Below, piece by piece: positions 57,297 through 64,000 of a stretch of DNA of 64,000 nucleotides. The notes under the pieces are model-generated. The model saw only the letters and a program-made list of their open reading frames with translations. It was not told the origin of the DNA and ran no database searches. The stretch is from NCBI GenBank assembly GCA_000827325.1, contig KN832882.1:570689-634688 (forward strand), written 5' to 3'. This DNA comes from Oidiodendron maius Zn. Taxonomy: Eukaryota; Ascomycota; Leotiomycetes; Myxotrichaceae. The number at the start of each line of letters is the position of its first letter. Within the stretch, counting starts at the first letter, position 1. The position numbers and the translations under genes are program-made.

Positions 57297-57654
57297 GCGG
57301 AGTCTAAGTGAGATCACGTGGCGATGATGTTGTCACCCTAATTCCTTCTAGGTATAAGGCGGGAATAATTAGTGAATAATAAGCTTACTACGATGTAGTA
57401 GAATCTGCAGCTTACATTATAATATACCATCTTAGCAATGGATCACGAAGGAGTGGGGGATTAAAGAAATCTGCGACGCATGTTGTCTGGACTGGGATTA
57501 AGAATTTGGTACACATATAGACTGGGTTCAAGATAGAATTTCTATATTTCATCCGCTTATTTCTTTTCACTCGAAGCATCTACGTGCCTCTGCCCTCGCC
57601 TTTCTATCATTAGTTTCCTTAATAGAAAAGAATAGCTCTGTTCGAGACCACGCA

Positions 57655-58631
57655 TCACCAGGGAAGGGTATTGCCGTCATCATTTAGAAATTTGCCCGAT
57701 GTTTCATCTCGTGTTGAGTTGTCAATCTAGTGCCAAATTTTTCAGATGTTAGAGAATGAAGCGAGGCATGAAGTATGGAAGCATAGAACACGCACCACTT
57801 TAACAATAGCGGTTACACCGTCTTCGACCGTGGTGGGAGCCTTCCCGGCTCCAAACTTGGCCGCAGTACCGTTGCCGAGATCAGTTTGCAACCATCTAAG
57901 GAAATGTCAGTTCAATTGATTTCCTTTGCAATTGCAGAGTAACTTCCAAAAATAGAAGTTTCGCTGGTTATTAACTTACCCTGGATGCATGGGAAATGCG
58001 ATCAGGTTTGGATACTCATGATGCACCTTCCGTGCAAAGAAGTTGACCGCAGCTTTGGACATGCCGTACACTACATTTGGCACCTGTAACTGAGTCTGCA
58101 TCTCAATACTACCGAAAATGCTAGAGATAACTACAAATCTTGGAGTAGAGGCAGCGGAGAGCAGAGGTAGAGTGGCGTAAAAAAGACGCATTGGGCCTGC
58201 GGCATTGGCGTCGAAGTACTGTACCGCTTGCGATGGAGTCGCCTCGCTGATTGTGTCCCAGTCAGTTCCTAAGGCCGCATTGGCGATCACTGTATCCAGT
58301 TTTATGATGTTGTACTTCGACTTGAGCTCATTAACAGCAGCGTCTGGATCGGTGTCCGAGGTGCTGTCAATTTTGACAACTATCAAGCGTGATCCAGATT
58401 CGACTCTGAAATCGTCAAGCTCGGTCGCAGATGAATGGCCCACATCACGGACGCTGGCAATAACAGTTGTATTCGGCCTTGATAAATAAACCTTTACCAA
58501 TATCTTGCCAATACCTAATTAAAAGTGCAAATAGGTTAGTCGCAAGCTGTCCAAATAGTGCGGACGTCGATGAATAGTTATTAGGCCGGCTCACCTCGAT
58601 TAGCGCCCGTGATCAGAACTGAAGTAGCCAT
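57655..58631 (-). CDS. Short-chain dehydrogenase/reductase
   Basis: Four exons (58631-58595, 58514-57980, 57895-57796, 57726-57655) join in phase to 247 residues, the usual size of a classical SDR. TGANRGIG is the cofactor loop (TGxxxGIG), split by intron 1. NAALG stands for the NAG motif, VVISSIFGS carries the catalytic Ser, and YGMSKAAVN is YxxxK. HPGWLQTDLG follows, and the C-terminus ends NDDGNTLPW as in the fungal SDR subgroup close to C-factor/sniffer-like proteins. It should be an NAD(P)-dependent oxidoreductase in the cytosol, substrate unknown. It shares an upstream element with the regulator downstream of it. Confidence 0.92.
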
Positions 58632-58982
58632 TATCTATTGAGCAAGAATAATAGGATTCTGTAAAGAAGGTGCAAGAGTGTAGAAATATACGTAGAAGTT
58701 ATCGACAATGGGAAATCTTTTGCACACACAGGAGTTGGAGAATGTAGTGAGTAGTATTTATAAGAACTCTTCTTCTCTCCAATACAGCTTCCTTACAAAC
58801 CAAGACTCTCGAAATATATAGCTCCTTACATATTTATAATATGAAAACTTAATTACCATGCCAAGGTGGTGAGTTTTACCATGATTTGAAATCCTACATC
58901 CTCTCAAATCCACCTTACAGCCTTCATTCCAAGCCAACTTGTGATTAAATAAGTTGCTAGCAAACGTAGACTGGCGGCCTTG
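58632..58982. other. Proximal upstream region of the dehydrogenase
   Basis: About 350 bp of AT-rich leader between the dehydrogenase start and the repeated CGG element. A frame at 58758-58991 is a chance overlap. Confidence 0.45.
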
Positions 58983-59019
58983 GGCGGACATCGTCGGACA
59001 TCGTCGGACATCGTCGGAC
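58983..59019. promoter_or_regulatory. Candidate Zn2Cys6 operator array, copy 2
   Basis: GGCGGACATCGTCGGACATC begins the array, and the 10-bp unit ACATCGTCGG is repeated three times without error before GGACTTGCGCGG. Each unit carries a CGG on the same helical face. The element lies about 350 bp upstream of the dehydrogenase start and 490 bp downstream of the MCT-type transporter's 3' end. Confidence 0.6.
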
Positions 59020-59510
59020 TTGCGCGGTCGACTCGGAGCACCACAAACACCCCATAGCAGTGATGATTAATGACATTTCGGGACAAAATTAATTGGTATA
59101 AGTAAAGTGGGGACCGAGAATAATAGTATATTACTCAGTGAAAGGATTTTCTGCTGGCTTTCGAGGAAGGCTTATACGTACGCTGATAGCACTCTGAATT
59201 TCAAATTTGGCGACAGGACCAAATATTTATTGCCACAAGAATATTCTGGTCAATAGTCTCTATTTTATCTATGCTCAAATACGCTTATTGTACTATTATC
59301 TATCCTTTCACTGTATTTGATATGCTAACGCCAATACTTCCAATGCAGGTTTCCAAATTTATCCCAGAAATCTGGCAACTTTTCAAGAGGCAGTGACCGT
59401 CATCCACTCTCTAAACGATATCAGAAAGCCGCCTCTAAGTGACAATTCCGAGGAGGTATACTAGTGAAGTTATATACACCAATGATCTTATCGCCGACAG
59501 TTAAGATCGA
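59020..59510. other. Intergenic between transporter and operator array
   Basis: AT-rich with no gene or repeat recognised. Confidence 0.45.
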
Positions 59511-60936
59511 TCACGTTCGGTAGACGATCTTTGGTCCGCTACGGATAATTCTAATTAAAAGCGTAATCATCGCACAAAATGCGAGACAGCTTCCACAGAA
59601 CGCTTGGACTCCAACATAGGAGTTCGTATCCCCCAGTATTGCACCGCCTATAGGTGTACCCACGAGCAAGCCTAGAGAGCTAATGGCAAAAAACATGCCA
59701 AGCCGAGTACCATAAGTTCGGAGGTCAGTGGTGATAGTTGCCATCACAACTGGAGGCAGGGAGACAAAACCTCCAGAGAAGAATCCGTAGAGAACTGCCA
59801 AAACTATGATACCAGCTGTTGAGTTGACAGCAATCCAACAAAACGCCAAGAGAGCTGTAATACCCACGGCAGGAGTCAGCACGTTGAAGGGACCGGAGAA
59901 GTCAGCGAGGAAATTTGGTAGGAGACGACCAAAAGTAGAAGCGGCATTCAGCATTGGGAGAAGATAAAACCCCAAGTTATCATTAACAATTCCTTTTTGA
60001 ATTGCCCAAGGTTGGACATAGCTGAGAAAGTTGTAGAAGCCCATGAACCCGACGAACATGCCGAGACAGAAAAGGGAGAACTGGACTTCCTTGAAAGCGG
60101 AAAGGTGAAGTAAAGTTCGCCTCTCTTTTGGCTTGAATCGCACACGCATGACAGCGATAGAGACGGTGCAGGTCCCAAGGCATACAAACGCGAGTGCCCG
60201 CGTTGCCCAGGGAAATCCAACTTCCTGTTCGAGCTTGTAGAAGATGATGGGGTATAGGACACCGCCAATACTGCTACCTGTTGCCGCAATTCCATTTGCG
60301 AGTGCTCTTCTTTTCTGGAAATATTGCGGCATAAGAGCAACAGCCGACATAAACAAACAGCCTGTGCCAATCCCAACACAGATTCCCTGGGCAAGCATGA
60401 TTTGATAGTATTCGGAGGAGAGGCTAGTCATCATGTAGCCGAAGACGGCCATGAAGCTTCCGAAGGGCAGGAGGATGTAGAAGTACCCGGCATCAAACAA
60501 CGGACCAGTAACCACGCCACCGAACAACAACAAGAAGGATTCAACAGAGCCGATCCATGCGATTGTACTTGGAGGCTCATGCGATAGAATGTGCCCTTCA
60601 TAGAATGTTTGGAATACACCAAAGGTATTGATGAGACCCCTTGTTCGACTTAGCAAATGGATCCCACATATACGACGACTTAATTATCCAGAACATTACT
60701 CACCATGAATTAAACCAGAGGAAAAAAGCGCCAAGCACCTGTAGCCAAGCCTTTAACCCTGTGTCAAAATCATGCTCTGAATTTCCGTATCCAGATTGCT
60801 TTTCTTGCTGAGCCGGCGATGGACCTGATGCGTCACTATCATGGAATGCGTCGCCCCCACTCTCGAGTTCTTTTGAATCGTCAACCATCGAAGCTCCATT
60901 TTCAGGAGCTTCTTGATCTACCATTGCCTCTCCCAT
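59511..60936 (-). CDS. MFS monocarboxylate-type transporter
   Basis: Two exons (60936-60704, 60639-59511) join in phase to 453 residues. A 60-residue acidic cytosolic N-terminus leads into KAWLQVLGAFFLWFNSWGLINTFGVFQTFYE, the signature first helix of fungal MCT-type (MCH) permeases. GICVGIGTGCLFMSAVALMPQYFQKRRALANGIAATGSSIGG matches the TM4-TM5 signature, and the second half contains GGFVSLPPVVMATI and RLGMFFAISSLGLLVGTPIGGAI. Twelve membrane segments can be followed. A longer frame starts with TTG at 60990, so ATG 60936 is used. Members carry monocarboxylates, riboflavin or unknown metabolites. Position next to the dehydrogenase and regulator suggests a shared pathway. Confidence 0.9.
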
Positions 60937-63008
60937 GTGTATGTAGTCGCGCAAGACGAAATTGTTATGTGGTGCAGATTTTCGCCACAAAAGAAGTCTA
61001 GATTCGCCTGCGATTGCTTCCAGGTTCAGTAGTGAAGTGCCAGATTAAAATTGAATACCAGATAACAATCACTTAAAGAATGGGTTATGATCTCACAAGA
61101 GTAAATTATAAATGAACTTTAACTCCGCCACAAGGGTCGCGGTTAACATGAAGAAGTCTGAAACATAATTCTGGCATTTTCTTTTATTGGTAATTGTACG
61201 TGATTGCCAGTTTGTGATTCATGCGATTTGCGGCCATAAAAGGTGGTGGCACAACTCTTAGTCCAAGGATGGTTCAGAAATACCAACCCGTCCCCGCATG
61301 GCTGAAGGTGCGACGGGCAAATTTGCACCAGTCGGCCCGCGTTCTGTGCCGAGATATCCAGGCCTCTAGCTGTTACGAGGTCGCATCTGCCAGAGATAGT
61401 TAGAGTCAAACCAACATCATCTGCCGCCGAGATACCCAGCCGAGATAGCCTGCTGACATATCAAATTCCATACTGTTGCTCAAGTCGACCATTGGCTCTC
61501 ATCTGTAACGAGATTATACCTTCTTTGGTGTGGAAGGTTATACCATCTTAAGTATGGAGTACGCGACTCTTTGCATTGGAGCCGCTAGTGCGGCTCTCTA
61601 ATGGGGGTTGAAGAAGGATCAGACCTGCTATTCTCAGCATACGGTAAACGAGACGTAAACGAGATGTAAACGAGCTGCAACGATGACCTAGGTAAGACAA
61701 TATCAATATACCTTAGACGTCAATTCTTTAGTATATTACACAGTAGAATGACTCAAATACAAACGATCCCTGACAACAAATCCTCGCGTGGCTATCTGTG
61801 AAGGATATTCGGGCATTCGAATCCGAACGATGATCCGTATATCCGTAACGTAGCGAGTGGCGGCGACCGCTAGACAATACAACTGATTCCCACACAACAC
61901 ACTAGTATTGAACTCATCACGATGAACCATCTCTCACTGTAACCTCCGACACTATCTATGGGTGTCTAGACCCTTTGTGATTGGTGCTGGTGGTTGTACA
62001 GGGGTAAGAATCGGGCGGCCAGGGTCGTGAAGGAATGGAACGTATGGGGGCATCACCGACAGTTGCATATATCGTACTTGATCAGAACCTCTGTATAACC
62101 AAAGGCTCTCGGTTTGCTATCCTAATGCAGTTAAGCGCAGAATACTGTACTATCCCTCCTTGTCTGTCGCAAAAAAAAAACCTCAGCTAGCAGTGGTTTA
62201 TCTAAATACGATCCTCTAATTTGCTTAAGAAAAAAAATGTATAATATTATACTTTACTTTCCCTTGTTCGGTCAATGAGTAATAAACATTATGACTGTCT
62301 ATATAACCAAGGTACCGGGTCAACTTATATACGACAACTCGGATGGATGAATATCGGACCGGTTGATGAATATAATAGTATTCGAGGTAGCCTTACCTTA
62401 GAACAATAACAACTAATTCAACCAACCTTTTTGACCCCATATTGCATATGCAGTATCACCGGAGTGATAAACACTGTCCTTCAACAATGAACTGAGATGG
62501 GCATCTTATACCCCGGCCAGCAGAGGACAAGGAGATAATGAGGCTAATCGTGCTAATCGTGCTAAATAACTAGGCCATCTTAATTATCAAAGCGCATCCG
62601 TCGAAAGCCTAGGGACATATTAGAAGGCATGCTAATCCTATTCGTTCCTATAGCACCATTAATTGATTGAAGGAAACAGCTCGTTGAGTAGCAAAAGATC
62701 AATATCCGGACCTACTTTGATGGTACAGGAGCCCGAGCGAAGTCAAATGAGACTTATTATATAAAATGATTATTCACAAGCGGACAAAGACAGTCCTAAT
62801 GCAGATATGCAAGTTACATGACCATTTTCTCACATTGAAGTTTGTCACGAATCGTAAGTGATGCTAGAAATCTAGCTGTAATCCTAAGGTACATGCACAT
62901 GTTTCCCTTGACCGTTTGTACAGTATAAATTAAATTAATGTACATAGAAGTTAGAGCTACTTGAACTAAGGTTTACCTGAAGCCAAGCTTTTTAAGAAGC
63001 TTATGGCA
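60937..63008. other. Long intergenic stretch with small repeats
   Basis: No credible gene in about 2 kb. It holds an 11-bp tandem repeat (61644-61675), a 9-bp repeat GCTAATCGT near 62545-62570, and an ATCCGAACGATGATCCG word near 61819 that faintly resembles the complement of the CGG operator element. Homopolymer A runs lie near 62170 and 62230. Confidence 0.45.
61644..61675. repeat. 11-bp tandem repeat GTAAACGAGAY
   Basis: GTAAACGAG occurs three times at exact 11-bp spacing (61644, 61655, 61666). Confidence 0.7.
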
Positions 63009-63242
63009 TTATGATAGAACTCTTTCAGCACCCGTATCGGAATTTAGAGCTGACGTGGCAATATCCAACTTCTCGGTCTGCCTACTGATCAATGCTGTAG
63101 ACGAAGATAAAGTATTGGGATGGTCGACGCCTAAAATGTGCGCCTGTATACTCACTTGCAAAACCGGCTTCCCTCTACACCCGTTTGGAAATTTTCTTTC
63201 TCCCTGTCGAGCAAGGGTTCTAACCTGGCTAGCCAAATCCAA
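63009..63242 (-). pseudogene. Relic of a kinesin-light-chain-type TPR gene
   Basis: The 77-codon frame contains SIQAHILGVDHPNTLSSSTALIS, which fits the core of a fungal TPR unit (xxVLGxDHPxTLxSxxNLA) seen at the C-termini of NB-ARC/TPR proteins. Only about one unit is recognisable and the rest is degenerate, so it is read as a fragment. Confidence 0.45.
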
Positions 63243-63436
63243 TTAGCACAGAATAAGGATTCTGCAAATAGATCTTCTACAAACTTCTAGGAAGGTGAGC
63301 AAATAATGCAGCTAGAAGTGAAAGCTTTTCGAATATTTTAGGTTAACTCATACTAAAATAAAATATACATACTTCATCTCCCCTATACTCCTCCCTATCA
63401 AAGTTATAAAAATATGTATAAATATAAAGTAAATGA

Positions 63437-63982
63437 TCAATAAAAATAGTTGCGCAGCAACCTAGCGACGGCTACGTGCCCATTCTCATCGGCAAGCGAC
63501 AGCGGCGAACGATGACCATACGAATACTTCGAGTTCGCATCGACCTTGCCAGTTGCGAGCAGCAGCTTGACGACGGCCTCGTGCCCGTTCTCAGCGGCCC
63601 ACGTCAGCGGCGAATAATGACCATACCTCTCGTTTGGATCGACCTCATCAGTTGCGAGCAATAGCTTGACGACGGCCCCGTGCCCGTTCTCAGCGGCCCA
63701 CGACAGCGGCGACCGCTCTCTATTCGAGTTCACATCGACCTTGCCAGTTGCGAGCAGAAGCTTGACGACGGCCTCGTGCCCGTTCTTAGCGGCCTCCGTG
63801 AGCGGCTTATGATTCCCATAGCCCATATCGACCTTGCCAGTTGTGATTAACAGCTTGACGACGGCCTCATGCCCGTTCCTAGCGGCCCGCGACAGCGGCG
63901 TCCAATACTCCCTATCCTTCGAGTCCGCATCGGCCTTGTCAGTTGCGAGCAGCAGCTTGACGACGGCCTCGTGCCCGTTCTC
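63437..63982 (-). CDS. Ankyrin-repeat protein, 5' part lost in assembly gap
   Basis: The frame is open from the last known base (63982) to a TGA at 63437-63439, 181 codons. It contains five full repeats of the NGHEAVVKLLLATGKVD...SPLSWAAE type and a capping NGHVAVARLLRNYFY. The repeats are also nearly identical in DNA and GC-rich in an AT-rich setting, which indicates recent expansion or homogenisation. The N-terminus, and thus any effector or NACHT domain, lies beyond the gap. The TPR relic just downstream may be part of a formerly larger locus. Confidence 0.8.
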   Translation of the reverse strand, partial: ENGHEAVVKLLLATDKADADSKDREYWTPLSRAARNGHEAVVKLLITTGKVDMGYGNHKPLTEAAKNGHEAVVKLLLATGKVDVNSNRERSPLSWAAENGHGAVVKLLLATDEVDPNERYGHYSPLTWAAENGHEAVVKLLLATGKVDANSKYSYGHRSPLSLADENGHVAVARLLRNYFY

Positions 63983-64000
63983 NNNNNNNNNNNNNNNNNN
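63983..64000. other. Assembly gap (18 N)
   Basis: Undetermined bases interrupt the ankyrin array. Near-identical repeats are a plausible reason for the assembly break. Confidence 0.99.

Noticed and set aside
1-64000. CRISPR arrays or bacterial operons
   Set aside because: Spliceosomal introns and fungal families throughout. The tandem repeats have no spacer structure.

Overview
The window comes from a filamentous ascomycete (Pezizomycotina). Genes are split by 37-131 bp GT-AG introns, many with a CTNAC-type branch site. They encode typical fungal families: HET domains, Zn2Cys6 regulators, Clr5-ankyrin, Kelch, SRR1-like and MFS permeases. The flanks are AT-rich and hold gene relics and transposon-like remnants. 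Class-level placement is not safe from sequence alone. All exon joins were made by hand from splice signals, reading phase and family conservation. In each multi-exon gene called intact, the joined coding length is divisible by three. No tRNA, rRNA, CRISPR array or PKS/NRPS gene was recognised.

Left part (1-25.3 kb) looks like a signalling and nonself-recognition neighbourhood. It holds a protein kinase fused to a vWA-like domain (1320-5039), an SRR1-like protein (7876-9048), and a STAND-type N-terminal domain fused to two WW and two EF-hand/EH-like modules (9286-12071, minus). A divergent Hsp70/actin-fold (ASKHA) protein (12815-14642) follows, then two HET proteins (15635-17374 minus; 22425-25274 plus), an orphan acidic-tailed protein (18387-19232) and a duplicated HET fragment (19352-19510). 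About 2.9 kb of AT-rich decayed DNA (19511-22424) separates the fragment from its source gene.

Middle part (25.7-44.9 kb) is metabolic. It carries an MFS sugar porter, a HET C-terminal relic, a gamma-glutamyltranspeptidase pseudogene with several independent lesions, a GH105-like hydrolase, a nine-exon Kelch membrane protein and a PNPOx-like/ferredoxin-reductase fusion. An NADPH-dependent FMN reductase ends tail to tail, with a short antisense overlap, on a Zn2Cys6 regulator.

Right part (47.3-64 kb) has a 1153-residue Clr5-ankyrin protein with in-frame coding potential beyond its stop, a metallo-beta-lactamase-fold hydrolase and a Dal5-type transporter. Next is a compact set of a Zn2Cys6 regulator, a short-chain dehydrogenase and a monocarboxylate-type transporter, all on the minus strand. 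The regulator and the dehydrogenase share a near-identical 20-bp upstream element, which suggests a small co-regulated unit. The window ends in a TPR relic and a truncated ankyrin gene running into an 18-base assembly gap.
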